A DNA stretch of 64,000 bases. It comes from Enoplolaimus lenunculus (lineage: Eukaryota > Nematoda > Enoplea > Enoplida > Thoracostomopsidae). The position numbers were made by a program, and so were the translations under genes. A model generated the notes under the pieces. It ran no database searches, was not told where the DNA came from, and saw nothing but the letters and a program-made list of their open reading frames with translations. This document shows, piece by piece, positions 1-12,292 of the stretch; the first letter of the stretch is position 1; the number at the start of each line of letters is the position of its first letter. The stretch lies in the NCBI GenBank assembly GCA_030248215.1, contig JASANG010000402.1, positions 124,001 through 188,000 on the forward strand. The letters run 5' to 3'.

Positions 1-929
1 GTATTGCTGAAAATTTGGCTCTGTGAAATGATCACGGCAAATCATGAGCTCAAATATGCAAAAATTTTCAAAATCCGACCACTTTGGACAAACGCAGGCT
101 GTGGGGGGATAACCGAAAAGACCCGAAAACTTTGCAATGCAACTGGTTCATCTAAAGCTCAACATGTATTTTCTGGCCAAATTTGGCTCGAAAATATGAC
201 CCGATTGCAACCCAAATTTAAACCATTTTTCCGACTCCTGTGCCATTTCTCATATCGAAAAGTTTGTGTTCAAATCGTACGCGCTTTAAAACCGTACATT
301 TCAATACACTAACCGTATCCTGTCCCACCGGAAAATCCTGAATCCGCCGCCACTGCCCCTACCCCCACCAATGGTTTAACGCCCTAACTGAAACTGGCTC
401 AACCTCGGTGAAAACGTTCAATAAGTAACTAAATAAATATAGCAGTGGAAATGATGCCGGGATTGACCTCCCGAACGGATGGAGCAGGTAGGAATTTACA
501 CCCAGCTACCCATCCTCTAAAGGTTGCGTTATACTTTTCTGCACCCGTTACCAAACACCGTCGCTGGCTGCTTCACGGTGTCGCGCGGCGCATCCAAGTG
601 AAGGTTACTCTGACCAACATTCCTCAACAGGAATCAGAACAGAGATTTTTTGTTAAAATTAAACACTAAAACGACGATCGGCTTCTCGCTCGCGAGTTAT
701 TTTACCACTATTAAATCTCGAACCACCGCCCCGCCACCGCTTTTTAGAAATTCTTGAATCCACCACGGGCAGCAACTACAGCGTAACCTTACCGGGTCAA
801 TGATGAGACAAACGTGTCTCCAGCCGGTACCTTGAAATTTTGTAATAAATAATATCAAACGAACTAATATTTTGACATGACCAAGTAAAATGTTATACCT
901 GGAAAAATTTTGCTTAACCCCTAAAAAGT
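1..929. other. Intergenic, one repeat arm at the start
   Basis: 1-130 matches the arm described at 56.4-56.7 kb (CAAATATGCAAAAATTTTC, GGGGGGATAACCGAAAAGAC). 131-929 shows no gene; 340-355 and 685-715 look like scraps of GR and CCGGAGCAG elements. The 102-aa and 74-aa open frames lack family motifs. Confidence 0.5.
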
Positions 930-1698
930 TTTCAACCTTCCTTGTAACTCATTGAAAACGATTGAATGCCCCTCCTGACAAATGTTTAGCCTCCCCCCTA
1001 GAAAGGTGAACTGGGTACGGGCCTGTATACGTCCAGAAGTCCGTGAAACTTCAACCATTTCTGCTTCAGAAACGCCTCTGGGACGGCAATACTTCCGTGT
1101 ACCCCCCCATACAGCAACTAACTGACCTTGACTGCACAAGTGTATATATAATACAAACTAAAATTCGCCACTCTCAAATCAGTCCGTATCTATACTCAGC
1201 AATTCTACTCGTTCATAGTTCACCCCTTTTCGTTGAATTCAGCGAATTTTCTAAATGATTCATCAACGCAACAACTGAAATCTTGCTCCGGGTTGGCGGG
1301 TGTAAGCAGAACTTCAATTCGAGGAGAGTATAACCTGTAAAATACAATATTTAAACTGCGAAGTTGTAGAAAGTATGCTAAACCTGCCAAGAATGTTTTT
1401 ATAGTAACTCCGGAAGTTTCAGGTTGTGATTAGCGGAATCAGAGGGGGGTTGCTGGGTGAAATTTTTTTGCGATAGATAAAACCGTTAGATCCCCCTCTA
1501 CCTTACAATTTTTCGCCGCATAAAATTGGCAAATACATAGCGTAAAGTAACAATTCGTATCATAACTTTTGCCAGCCCGCATCCCCACCGTCAGAAACTT
1601 CTGGATCCGCCGCTGTTCTTGTTCCCTTGAATACCCTCCTGATCTTGCTAATGGTAGTTGAAATTAACGAAGTTGCATTAAATCGACATAAGCACAGG

Positions 1699-1935
1699 AG
1701 CTCGTAGCCAAAGAGGGCCAGAGAGGTTCAGTCCCTTTGTAAAAATTTTAGCCCTTCCCCCGTAGAAAAATTTCAACCTTACTTGTAAATCATTGAAAAC
1801 CCTTGTATGCCCCTCCTGAAAAATTTTTAGCTCCGCCTACCAAGGTGAGTTGGCTATGGGCCTGGAGAGGCAGGGTGGTTTGAACATCACACATGCCCGT
1901 AGCCAGCTCACCTTGCTGGGGGGGGGGGTAAAAAT
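1699..1935. mobile_element. GTAGCCA-type MITE and fragment
   Basis: 1699-1873 runs from TCGTAGCCAAAGAGGG to CCAAGGTGAGTTGGCTATGG, with TTGTAAATCATTGAAAACCC inside. 1895-1935 repeats one end (CGTAGCCAGCTCACCTTGCT). Relatives: 930-1027, 5174-5250, 17808-17970, 21556-21580, 23254-23345, 59393-59555. Confidence 0.6.
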
Positions 1936-2159
1936 CCAACTTATCAGCGAGAAAACTCACACAACCTTTATCATTGAACCCATTTGAAAATTAGCATTTT
2001 TTCGCTCATTGATTGAGGTTACAACTCCATACCCTCTGGCTGAGCGGTCAGTACGAAAGATCGCTTTTGATCCATGTTGGCAGGGCATAGGCCGGAATAG
2101 GCCTCCTTGGATCCGGCATTGACTTGAGTGTCGGGTGCTTAAAAAATGTTAGAAAAACT

Positions 2160-2275
2160 CCGGCCAATAAGCATATTCGTAAGCCTAAGCGCAAGGATGA
2201 GCCTATTCCTATGCCTAAACCTAAACCAAACAGTTAATCTAAAGCTTAAACTTACAATATTACAGATCCTGTATT
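2160..2275 (-). mobile_element. TelA fragment
   Basis: CGGCCAATAAGCATATTCG is followed by inverted TTAGGC-type hexamers and AATCTAAAGCTTAAACTT. The outer TIR is lost. Confidence 0.55.
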
Positions 2276-2730
2276 GATGAAAACGCAACACAATAAAACG
2301 CAATAAACACCCACCAAACGATCGAATAGAAACATACACATATTAACATCAACAACGTTACACGGTCGTCCACATAAAATTATGCATGGGGGGCACGCAA
2401 CACCTTTAGGGCGCCCGTACAATTACAACTCAACATTGTTGACCGAATCAGTTTGTGAGAAGGGGCACCAGCCAAATTTGGAAGAGGGGTACGACCCGCC
2501 AGTGCCCCCCGTGGGGACGCCCGTGCAACATTATAAATGAGTAATATACACATATACCATATATAAAGCATTGTGTGATGTTTTTTACTAAATTCACCAC
2601 TGAGCATACAATAGTGTATATAGGATGTGTGTACAGAATAACAGGATAACTGTATATACATACACATAATGTTGTATATATTGTTTATTGATGTTGTTTA
2701 TGTATGAAATGTGTGTGTAAAAACATAGCA

Positions 2731-2896
2731 AAACAGTGATGTAAAACCAACGCTGATTGGTTATCGATATTGCATCTGACCAAAATATAATCAAATCTGA
2801 TTGGAAAGATATATACGAAATAACAGTGATGTAAAACCACCGCTGATTGGTTATCGATATTGCATCTGTCCAAATATAATTAAATTTGATTGGTCT
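2731..2896. repeat. Two tandem ~90-bp units
   Basis: AACAGTGATGTAAAACC at 2731 and 2822, each followed by GCTGATTGGTTATCGATATT. A diverged relative lies at 55270-55345. Confidence 0.8.
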
Positions 2897-3070
2897 ATAA
2901 ATTCAGATTCGCCTAGGCTAAGAGGTTCCGGCAGTTTCCGTAGCAAAATTTTGCACAGTTTTAATATTTGTTTCATACGTTTCGTTTACTTTCTGTAAAG
3001 AAATGACGAAAATATTGATTCGATTTCGTAAAAAAATAAGCGTAAAACCAAAAGATTTAACAATTTATGC

Positions 3071-3439
3071 CAGTGGCGGATCCATGGGGAGGCCACCCCG
3101 GCCGTGGGCCCCCCCCAACAGCATCTCGACAAAAATTATATAGAGTGTCAATTGCTGTTCCACGAAATAAATTGAAATCCATAACCGGTAATGCTAAAAG
3201 ATTTTCCGACAATACAGGCAGTTCCAACTCATTCAAAACAGAAACGGATATTGCTGAAGCTGACTGGATTTTGCTTTTTCAAAACTGAACTGGCATCCGA
3301 ATCCGAGCCTTTAAATAATTGAACGAAAGTAAGGAAGTCAATTTTATGGCAATAGTTCGCGGTTTGTGTGTGGGTCAAAAATAAGTTTATTACCTGTGAA
3401 ATTTTGGCCCCCCATTTTGAGATCCTGGATCCGCCACTG
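3071..3439. mobile_element. GR MITE (hAT-like)
   Basis: TIRs are CAGTGGCGGATCCATGG and GATCCTGGATCCGCCACTG. The perfect 8-bp duplication ATTTATGC is at 3063-3070 and 3440-3447. Non-coding. Confidence 0.92.
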
Positions 3440-3721
3440 ATTTATGCAGATATTCGCTAAAACTAGCGAATAAAATATCATTTTAAAATTTCGTCTCACC
3501 TTCGGCTTCGGCATATTTTGTTGACATTCGGCTTCGGTATTTTTTATCTCCAGCCGTACCCTGACAAAATCATACTGAAATTTCTACAGAAAAACAATTC
3601 AAAAATGCACATCAGTAATCAAGTTCAAGTTCCACCGGATGGCACCAACGATTGCGGTTTTTGGCAAAAATTGTGGTTCCGATAAAACGTATAACTTATT
3701 AAAATAGGTTACAGCCGTTTC

Positions 3722-4185
3722 GGCCCATGTTACTTTAAGGTCGTTCAGGTTTCTGGTGGCAGGGATCAACCGTCTATCCGGTTCCGGCTTAATATCTGGC
3801 ACAGTCTGACATCCGGTTCCGGTATCCGGTATAAACCTGCCGGATACTGGATAGTTGTGGTTCTGGTTCCAAATATAAAACTGTTTTTGCACTTCAAAAT
3901 ATATTTAATATTTTGAAGCGACTGCAATGCCGAGCAATTCATGAATGGACACTGACTTGGAATGAAAAATCCAAACTAAAAATTAATCTTAAATCCATAA
4001 TTACATATTTTTGCACGACTCAAATACTTCCAACAGTGTACAAATTAAGATCCTATATAAGGTTAACATCCGGTCGATTCCTGTCTGGTTGATCTATAAA
4101 AATGTAGGTTTAGATTCTAAATTACATTTTTTGCTTAGGCTTAGGCTTAGGAATACATTTTTGAAACGCTTGGGTTAAGGTCATC
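3722..4185 (+). mobile_element. TelB MITE split by a DR8 MITE
   Basis: GGCCCATGTTACTTTAAGG opens at 3722 and TTTCTGGTGG is reached at 3759. The DR8 element (3760-4083) interrupts, then TCTGGTTGATCTATAAAAA, TTTTTTGCTTAGG and AATACATTTTTGAAACGC continue TelB. The interrupting element is flanked by TCTGGTGG/TCTGGTTG. The right TIR of TelB is lost. Confidence 0.82.
3760..4083 (+). mobile_element. DR8 MITE (hAT-like, CCGG-rich), nested in TelB
   Basis: TIRs are CAGGGATCAACCG at the left and CCGGTCGATTCCTG at the right. The 8-bp duplication TCTGGTGG/TCTGGTTG lies inside TelB. The left arm has repeated TCCGGTTCCGG and ATCCGGTAT motifs; the middle is AT-rich. Confidence 0.88.
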
Positions 4186-4289
4186 GATAGCGAAATTAAT
4201 GCTACAATATTTAAATTTGAACCCTTATTATTTTGAGGGGACGTACGGTTTTTAAGCAGACTCCAATAGAATAAAAATTTGCCAGAGAT

Positions 4290-4560
4290 GACGCGGGAGA
4301 TAAGGCGAAATTAAGTAGTTAAAATGATTAATTTGCTAATTTTAGCAAATATTTGTAAGGTGTTGTTAAATCTTTTGGTTTTACCTTTATTGTTTTACCA
4401 AATCTCGGCAATTTCCTCCTCAAATCTTTATCAAAAGCTGATTGAAACGCACCAAACCAATAGATTTTCGAAACCTATACAAAATTTCACTACCGAAATT
4501 GCAGGAAACTCCGGAGCGCAGGTCGATTTTTTGCCGGAGCCGGAGGCAAACCTCATCATA
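4290..4560. mobile_element. NV-type MITE fragment
   Basis: TTTCACTACCGAAATTGCAGG and GCCGGAGCCGGAGGCAAACC resemble NV arms. A further scrap of the same family lies at 3475-3570 (CCGTACCCTGAC end) and another at 19465-19530. Confidence 0.45.
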
Positions 4561-4633
4561 GATCCACCACAACTGTCAGCATTAGGCAACCAGCTTTGTA
4601 CGGCATACTTTTCCCTTAAAAACGAAGAGCTAT

Positions 4634-4853
4634 AATAGAGTCAGTTTAGCTTTATACTAATTTTTCGCTAGGCTTAGGCTTAGGCTCAGGAATAGGCTCA
4701 TCCATACGCTTAGACTTAGGCTCAGGAATAGGCTCATCCTTACGCTTAGGCTTAGACTTAGGCTCAAGAATAGGCTCATCCTTACGCTTACGGTTAGGCT
4801 TAGGAATATGCTTATATATACTGCTGTTCCGGCCCTGTTCTGTACATGAGCCG
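4634..4853 (+). mobile_element. TelA MITE, left end eroded
   Basis: It has the TelA internal left sequence, a TTAGGC core with repeated GGCTCATCCTTACGC spacers, and the right end CTGTTCCGGCCCTGTTCTG. It is immediately followed by a second copy in the opposite orientation. Confidence 0.8.
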
Positions 4854-4861
4854 GCGAAATA

Positions 4862-4980
4862 TATAGTATTATAAGCATATTCCTAAGCTTAAAGCCTAAA
4901 CAAAAAAATAGTCAAAAGCTTAAGCTTACTCTATTGCAGTCTCACAGAAAAACGTTCCGACCGTGATCTTTACATGGGCC
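4862..4980 (-). mobile_element. TelA MITE, inverted neighbour of the preceding copy
   Basis: Reads on the minus strand from GGCCCATGTAAAGATCAC through the AGTAAGCTTAAGCTTTTGAC motif to AATATGCTTATAATAC. It has almost no TTAGGC core, so core length varies even between neighbours. Confidence 0.8.
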
Positions 4981-5449
4981 GCTTTCTGTAACCGTTGTCA
5001 CAGACGGATTGTTTTTTCAAAAATACCGAAACAGCAAGACTAAAACAAACGTAGAAAGCCTTACGGAGCCACAGCCGACACTAATGAGACCAAAACATAA
5101 AGCAAAACAAACCAAACATATCAACATATAGTCAAACATACTTCTATGCTCATCGTCAATATTCTTGATTCCAGCTCGTAGCCAAAAAGCAGCCAGAGGG
5201 GCTCACCCAATTTTCTTGGCAAATTCCCCCCCCCAGAAAATTTGTAGATCCACTACTTCTACAATTATTTTGTCCCCGGGATGTTTTGAGCCGGACCTAT
5301 CACGGTTTCATTTCTAGTCGTTATTGCCTCACCTGATAGCAGCATTAGTGACCCTACATTGCGCTCTGCAATTCTGAATTTTGTACGTTTTTCATAGTTT
5401 GTTCAGAAATTTCAGTGGTGACATACTACAGCCTCTATATTCCAGCGTC

Positions 5450-5810
5450 GGCCCATGTAAAGATCAGGGGCGGAACGTTTTTCTGTGGGACTGCAATAGA
5501 GTAAGCTTAAGCTTCTAGTTTTTTTGCTTGCCTAAAGCTTTAGTCTTAGGCTTAGGCTTAGGAATATGCTCATTCATACGCTTAGGCTTAGGCTTATGCT
5601 TAGGAATATGCTCATTTTTACGCTTAGGCTTAGGCTTATGCTTAGGAATATGCTCATTTTTACGCTTAGGCTTAGGCTTATGCTTAGGAATATGCTCATT
5701 TTTACGCTTAGTCTTAGGCTTATGCTTAGGAATATGCTCATTTTTACGCTTAGGCTTAGGCTTAGGAATATGCTTATAAAACTGTTCCGCCCCTGTTGAT
5801 TACATTGGCC
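5450..5810 (+). mobile_element. TelA MITE (hAT-like) with telomere-type core, expanded
   Basis: TIRs are GGCCCATGTAAAGATCAG at the left and the complement of GGCCAATGTAATCAACAG at the right, both continuing into GGGGCGGAAC. It is flanked by a nearly perfect 8-bp duplication, CCAGCGTC/CCAGCGTT, which suggests the hAT superfamily. The core holds five tandem 42-bp units (starting 5581, 5623, 5665, 5707 and 5749). Each is TTAGGC-like hexamers plus a GAATATGCTCATTTTTACG spacer. No protein is encoded. Confidence 0.9.
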
Positions 5811-6645
5811 CCAGCGTTTATACACGACCCTAATTGCCTTTAATTAATACATGCACATGGTCCGTGTAGCTAGGCCAATATATCTGAGAGATAAAAAAAA
5901 TTAATAGGATTATATATTAAATTTGAGGCATTATCCTCTCAAATCGAACCAATACTGGCCCTTTGGTATAGTTCCCCGCCAATGGATAAGTTTCCTCCGC
6001 GCTCGCCATATCGCAAAATTGACGAAAAATTTTCGCACTAGAAACTAGTTTTTAAAACAGCAAAACAAAACATTTTTATGTTTACAAGTGAAAAACTCCC
6101 CCCACATTTGCATAATGGCGGGTGGGGAACTACAAAACTGCCCCAATCGTTTCCAAGAAATATGGAGTTTAGTAGAACCAGTTATACACAGCACTGAGAA
6201 CCCTTGGTCGCCGTTGGCTACACGACAGACACGTCATCAAACAAAAAGCAAAACAACCAAACATATCAACATAAAACTACAATCAGGCAAAACGAAATAC
6301 GTTCCGTAGACAAACACATATACACATGATCTGGTTATAGGCTTACATATAACCTAAAAGCGGCACACAAACGAAAGGAACTGAGAGAATATATTAAAGC
6401 CTAAAACGACTGTGGGTAGAAATATAGCATTGAAACTTGAACGGGAAACCCGCTGGCCCGTGTTCCCCTGCCCTCGCATTTAGGTTTAGGTTTAGAGAAA
6501 GGTTTAGCTAAACCTAAAGTCTTTGTGTAAACAATTGGCTAAACCTAAAGCCTAAGTCTAAGCATTAATCACAAATGTGGAGGAAAGTGTACAAAATGCG
6601 AAGGGCAGTTGTTAAAGCGATCTTGGGGGAACTTAAACCAACTCT

Positions 6646-6842
6646 CAGAACCGGAGCAGCCACCACCCATACCCCCCATTTGGTGGGACCCGACCCCTAA
6701 AGCAGCCCCCACCCTAGCCGGTTCAAACAAAAACCGCTTAAGTTTTAAACTGCGTCTGGCTTCTCGCTCGCTCCGCTTGCGAGTTTGGGGGCCCCCACCC
6801 TGGAATTTGGGGGAGCCCCCACCCTTACCTGCTCCGGCACTG
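6646..6842. mobile_element. GC-rich MITE with CCGGAGCAG ends
   Basis: CAGAACCGGAGCAGCC at the left and CTGCTCCGGCACTG at the right. It contains CTCGCTCGCTCCGCTTGCG and shares most of its length with 18987-19182. Scraps with CTCGCTTCGTTCGCGAG lie at 58230 and 58755, and one at 685. Confidence 0.82.
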
Positions 6843-7261
6843 TCAACATCCCATAACATTTGGTCCTTATTAACTGTTGTATTGATGTTTCAGTGTAATA
6901 ATTCTGGAAACAGTTTTAAGCTGGAACCCGTGAAAGCCGCTGCATTTGCTCGCAAAATTTTTTTAAAATCCTAGCTGGAGGTCAAATCCCTACGCCAAGG
7001 GATTCGCTTGGGCCCTATGCGACCCTTGGTCCTACCCCTTGTGGTTCATATTGCTTTTAGCCGTCACAGTGTGGGACTCGAAACTGATGAAGCGGTCTGG
7101 TATGAGGGGGTAACTGCAGGGATCATAAAGGTTATAGATAAATGACAGCTTACCACCAGAGTGCGTGTAAACCGGAACCTTTAGTCGGTGCATACGATAT
7201 TCGTTGCAATTTTGGAATATCATAAGATATTCGCATAACATTAGGCTTAGGGATATTCCTA

Positions 7262-7615
7262 ATTTACTCTGTAATAACTTAACTTAAATTATTGGTTAAC
7301 TAAACTTGAATATTAGTTTAAGTAAAACTCAAATGGATAGACGCTAGACGGACTAGCTACACTAAACTAGAATTTTAAGCTTTATTTTATTAAACTGACA
7401 TGTTTTTAAGTTTAACACCGTGTTTAAATAAACTTATTTTTAGTTTAAACCAAGTGCAGCCCAGAAATTTATGTATATCTAAGAGTTCATTAAGCTTAGC
7501 TTAAGCTAAAAATACGTAAAATTTTAAATGAGTTTAAGCTTAAACCTACCTGTTCAGTTTACTTAATATAGAAAGTTTTAGTTTAATACTGCTGGATTAG
7601 CTTAAGCATATATCA
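7262..7615. repeat. AT-rich repeat with TTAAGCTTAA-like motifs
   Basis: Inverted relative of 19621-20165 in cuticlin intron 2, where a TelB is inserted. Shared stretches include GGATTAGCTTAAGC against GCTAATTAGCTAATCC and AAACTTATTTTTAGTTTAAAC. Confidence 0.6.
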
Positions 7616-8085
7616 AGATAGTTTGATCTTTTAGAGAGCACAGTCGCCAGCATATTCAGAAAATTTGGACGAGATGGCGATTTAGCAAAAGTTATGAAAC
7701 GCAATTCGACAAATTTTTGGTTTTACTCTTCATAATTGACCCCAGGTTTTAGAACTTCCCATACAGCGTAGACTGAGCGTTTCCACTCGTCCCTCCCCCC
7801 GACCAAGCCGTTTTTTAATGATATAAATCATACACCCCACGTTCTTTGTTTATTTTTTAGTTTGAATAGTACACTATAGTTGACCTTTAACTTTTCGCAT
7901 ATAAACTAAGCCAGTATTTTCAAATGTGAGTAGCACATATCACCAGTTGGTGATAGGTCCTATACCTTTGAAACCAACGCATGGTGAGATTCGAAATTGA
8001 GCACATTGTTCGCGTTTGAACTGCCCTACTACTGTACCAATTTAGAGATGTGCAACTGCAAATGTTCGTCAGTTTGAAAACATAT

Positions 8086-8265
8086 CGCTAATTGATTAAG
8101 CGTATGCCTAAGCTTAAGCCTAAGCGTTGCAAAAATGAGTTCCTAAGCCTAAGCCTAAAGCCTAAGCCTAAAGCCTAAGCAAAAAAATATAATCTAGAAT
8201 CTAAACCTGATCTTTTTTATAGACCCACCAGAAACATGGACGCTCTTTAAAAAGTAACATGGGCC
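8086..8265 (-). mobile_element. TelB MITE, outer left TIR eroded
   Basis: ATTAAGCGTATGCCTAAGC opens the element, then AAGCGTTGCAAAAATGAG, TTAGGC-type hexamers, GACCCACCAGAAACATGG and AAAAAGTAACATGGGCC. Confidence 0.8.
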
Positions 8266-8993
8266 ATAGGTGCTATACACATTTGAGAATACGGGTCCTA
8301 ACGCCAATATTTCGTCATTATTCGTTATCTTCGTATAATATTTCAGCTATCATAGACGACGCCCCAGGGCCCAAATCGTGTTTTGAGTTTATCTTCCGAA
8401 TTTTATGTTAATTTCTCAAGTTCCAATAATAAATATTGATAGCTATTAAACCCTATTTTAAAATTCTCAACAAACAAAAACGTATCCCCTATTCTTATTC
8501 AAACCGTTGCGTATTTCGTTTCTTATATCGCTACCCCCCCCAGACGTAAATAGATTTTAGATATCATATTCCAAATATTTCTGTTCGTTAAATATTCCAC
8601 GGCTGATCCTAGTTATTCCAACAAAAAAATAAAGCCAAATAACCTTGGGTTTTGATTTTCAAATCATTTCGCATTTTCGTTAACCTGCCCGCCCCCTCTA
8701 ATGAAACTGGCTGTTTTCAAACGTCATCTTCCCCATACCACCTGTATACGAACGCCTGGTCGTCATTAATGAGCAATTTAAAATGTCTCAATATATCCAT
8801 TTACCTCAACTAAATTTTCTCATGGCTTCCAAAGACACACGGCGAAGAAGTATTTTTTCGGACTTTTTTAAAAATAAAGTAACTTTTTAAAATTTTAACT
8901 GCTGTCTCCCAGTTTATTTTAAGTAATTTTTCGGTGTGTCGTTATTTTTATAAAAATGGTAATTCTTAAATTTCAAAAGGCCTTTGAAAGGAT

Positions 8994-9155
8994 GACCCGT
9001 GTAAAGATCAGGGGCGGAACGTTTTTTGTGAGACTCGAATAGAATAAGCGTAAGCTTTAGACTATTTTTTGGCTTGGCTTAGGCTTAGGCTTACGCTTAG
9101 GCTTAGGCTTAGAATAAGCTTATAATACTGCTCCGCCCCTGTTTTTACATTGGCC
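8994..9155 (+). mobile_element. TelA MITE, perfect 8-bp target duplication
   Basis: The element runs from GACCCGTGTAAAGATCAG to TTTTTACATTGGCC and is flanked by GAAAGGAT on both sides (8986-8993 and 9156-9163). It has a short core of about seven TTAGGC-like hexamers. It is the smallest complete TelA copy here. Confidence 0.9.
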
Positions 9156-9282
9156 GAAAGGATTAAGGTGTTGAGGTATCCGGAAAACATGTGGAAAATT
9201 TTCAAACTCTAGGGGCAGCAATAAATTTTGTCCCGAGCACGCAAACGTAAAAAATTTGACAGCATATATACATACATATATA

Positions 9283-9731
9283 TTAGGGTTGGTACAACCC
9301 GAGGTCTGCCTCCTCCGGCTTTAAATTGGCCTCCGGCTGCGATAAAAGTTTTGCCGGAGGTTCCGGAAATTTCGGTAGTAAAATTTTGCATTATTTTGCA
9401 AAATTTATCTATTTTCCGTGTTTCGTTTTAGTTTTGTCACAATTTTCGCGAAAGAATTTCGAATTTTCGCAGAAAATAAGCATAAAACTAAACAATTTAA
9501 CAACATATTGCAGATATTGGCTAAAATTACCTAATTATATAACTTATCATTTTTACTACTTAATTTCGCCTCACCTCCGGTTCTGGCTCCGGCTCAGGTA
9601 TTTTTTTTACCTCCGGTTGAACCCTGATATTAGAAGAATACGACAAATTTTACCATCGAAATTGCTAGAATGTCCGGCGCGACAATTCTACGCACCTAAG
9701 CCGGAGGTACAGTTCCGGTTGTACCCTGCTG
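9283..9731. mobile_element. NV-type MITE
   Basis: Opens AGGGTTGGTACAACCCGAGG and closes GTTCCGGTTGTACCCTG. CTCCGG/TTCCGG hexamers fill both arms, and the AT-rich centre includes a CGCAGAAAATAAGCATAAAAC block shared with other copies. Confidence 0.75.
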
Positions 9732-10014
9732 GTTTAAGATATGGCCAACTTTAGGTTTAGGAAAAATTTAGTACGTGCGTCAAGTTTCTTTATAGTGATG
9801 GTATTTAACAGAAATTTAAGAGTTGAAGAGAAATTTGAAGTTTTAAGCAGCAACATTTTTCCATGTTTTAATTAGGTCACATTTTCGTATCGTATTTTAA
9901 TTGGCTGTAAGCATTTTAAGTAATTGAATATTTTGTGTAATTTCAAAAATAATCAAATGAAAAATTGTAAGACAGAAACAGTGTTATTTTGCAATTTACC
10001 TGGCTTGTCACATT

Positions 10015-10394
10015 GGTCCATGTAACGATTTAGGGGCGGAGCGTTTTTCTGTGGGACTGCAATAGAGCAAGCTTAAGCTTTAGACGAATTTCTTTGCTTA
10101 GGATACGGTTAGGCTTAAGTTTGGTATATGCTCATTGTTAACCGTTTGTCTTAGGCCTTGGCTTAGGATTAGGCTTAGGCTAACACTTAGGCTTAGGAAT
10201 ATGCTTATACTACTGTTCCGACCCTGTTCTATAGGCCTTGGACTAGGCTAAAGCTTAGGCTTAGGTTTAGGAATATGCTTATACTACTGTTCCGACCCTG
10301 TTCTATAGGCCTTGCACTAGGCTTAGGTTTAGACTTAGGGTTAGATTTGGAATATGCATATACTACTGTTCCGGCCCTGTTCTATTCATTGGCC
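10015..10394 (+). mobile_element. TelA MITE, long and rearranged core
   Basis: Left end GGTCCATGTAACGATTTAGG, right end CTGTTCTATTCATTGGCC. The segment ending AATATGCTTATACTACTG plus TTCCGACCCTGTTCTATAGG occurs twice before the true right end, as if the 3' part was tandemly duplicated. Confidence 0.8.
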
Positions 10395-10913
10395 ATAAAT
10401 TTTAATTAACAGAATATGTTAAAGTTTTAAAACAAAAAACTATAAAAGTTTAACCTTGAAATTTTTACTCATATTCAAGTTCGTTTTGATATAAATTAAC
10501 GATATATCCACCATACTGCTCGCCGTACTGTGTGATAAGTCGTGTCCATGCTGGCTTTTTTGTCTTCAAAGTTTGTCAGAATTTTTAAACGCAGGAATGT
10601 TGTTAAATTTAACTTTTAATGCAGAAATTCTTTATAAGATTGTTTATTTTGATTATCGTTTAGAATCGGATTCTCAAATGTGTTCCAACATACGTACCTT
10701 CTTGATTTTGTCTTATGGTCGTATAATTTTGAGGGTCAATTAAAATATTTATTTAATTAATGTTTTTTCTGGTTTTCAGTCAGTTTATTAGTAGGATACG
10801 ATTGGATACAAAAAATACCGAAATTGCAGGAATATATTTAAGTATTGCAACAAAAATGGACATCATGTTATTGATCTGACGTATTATTTGCTAAAATCAA
10901 GGTGTGAGCGTAT

Positions 10914-11121
10914 AGTAAAAATAACGGAAACGGATATCCGGTTACATTCTGACTGTAATTTGTAATAAATTTCATTCCTGCAAGGGTTTTAGCAACAACT
11001 GTGTTCCTTTGTAAACGGATAGTAAAAATAACGGAAACGGATATCCGGTTACACTCTGAGTGTAATTTCTTAAAAATTTCGTTCCTGCAAGGGTTTTTTT
11101 AGCAACAACTGTGTTCCTTAG
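10914..11121. repeat. Two tandem ~107-bp units
   Basis: AGTAAAAATAACGGAAACGG begins units at 10914 and 11021. Both continue to GTTTTAGCAACAACTGTG or its seven-T variant. Each includes a DR8-like GGATATCCGG. Confidence 0.85.
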
Positions 11122-11838
11122 TTTACGTATTTGTGTCGTTTCGAAAAAAAATTGAAATATTACAATTTTGCTTGATAGTAAAATATAATGTTTCGTACAA
11201 ATTTTTTCAGCAGTAAAGATCATGCAATGTACAATACCGGATACGGATGCTGATTTTGTGACCAAGCCAGATATCCGGTCGCTCTCTAAACCAATTTGCC
11301 TGGACGAACCGTTACCCAATTTCAGATATACCCGATGCATAAAACGAAACAACCGGCATAAGAATTTTATGGCAAAGGGAAATCCAACCAAAATAACCCT
11401 CAAACGTGGGATATTTTAAATTTGGTTCCGGGTCAAAAATTTTAAATTATAATTTTCAAATTTTAAGATTTTTCAAAAATACCCGTCTCAACCGGAGGAT
11501 TGGAGTACCAATGACTTCATTCCATCCATGACGTCGTTAAACGAATCACCTCCTTCTAGTTTTTTATCTACGATTTGTAATATCCAAAATTCTGAAGTAA
11601 ATATTCACAGTTGGGTTTCTATAGGTTTCCTGAATTCATTTCCGCAATTTCACTGCTATTTTCAATTTGAAATTTTATAGAATTCTATGCTTTGTATAAT
11701 TTAAAAAAACTAGCAGCTAAGAACTGTATTTGAGCTTGAAAATTTTTGGGGCCACAATGTACTGTTCCAGCTTAAACTGACTCTGACAAGCTGATATGAA
11801 CCAACAGGTTAAGGTAATCTGCGTTTGTGATGAAAGTA

Positions 11839-12047
11839 CACTGCAAAAAATGGTGAGTTAAAATGATTGTCTCCAAAATAGGCTCTACGGGACTACACAA
11901 ACTGAGTCAAATTCGACTCCGCCAGAGTCAAACATGCGATTCAGTGAGTCGAATTTGACTCAGACGGAGTTGAATTTGACTCAGTTTGTGCAGTTCCGTA
12001 GAGCCTATTTTGGAGAGAGTCAATTTGACTCACCATTTTTTGCACTG
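11839..12047. mobile_element. AP MITE (TA target, palindromic)
   Basis: CACTGCAAAAAATGGTGAGT opens it and ACTCACCATTTTTTGCACTG closes it. Internally it is nearly palindromic, with repeated GAGTCAAATTCGACTC-type blocks that contain TGAGTCA/TGACTCA motifs. Confidence 0.88.
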
Positions 12048-12292
12048 AATTATCAGTTTTATTTGCGGACAATTCAATACAACAGCATGAATATTTTGAA
12101 AATTGACACGTGTTAACCCTGCCTTAATAGTGTTTTCAGTGGCAAAATGAAACTTTTTATTGTGAACGATGCGTAATTTGATTTTCATTGAAGATGGCAC
12201 CATTTGCCAAATCAAGTTTAATTCGACTTAGGCTCTTTGTATTCGAGCTTGCTCACTTTTGAGCTGTCTAAATTTAAAATCTTTAATATTAC

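Larger units (their letters stand above)
1028..2720. other. Intergenic, repeat scraps
   Basis: No gene seen. 1595-1612 (TTCTGGATCCGCCGCTG) is a GR-type end. 2387-2512 is bounded by GGGGGGCAC and GTGCCCCCC and may be another MITE. The GTAGCCA-type and TelA pieces are listed separately. Confidence 0.45.
4981..8085. other. Intergenic between named MITEs
   Basis: Apart from the listed elements, 5000-5160 and 6040-6420 are A/C-rich and share AAGCAAAACAA plus CCAAACATATCAACATA, probably a further dispersed repeat. 6478-6570 holds decayed TTTAGG/CCTAAA hexamers. No coding signal. Confidence 0.45.
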
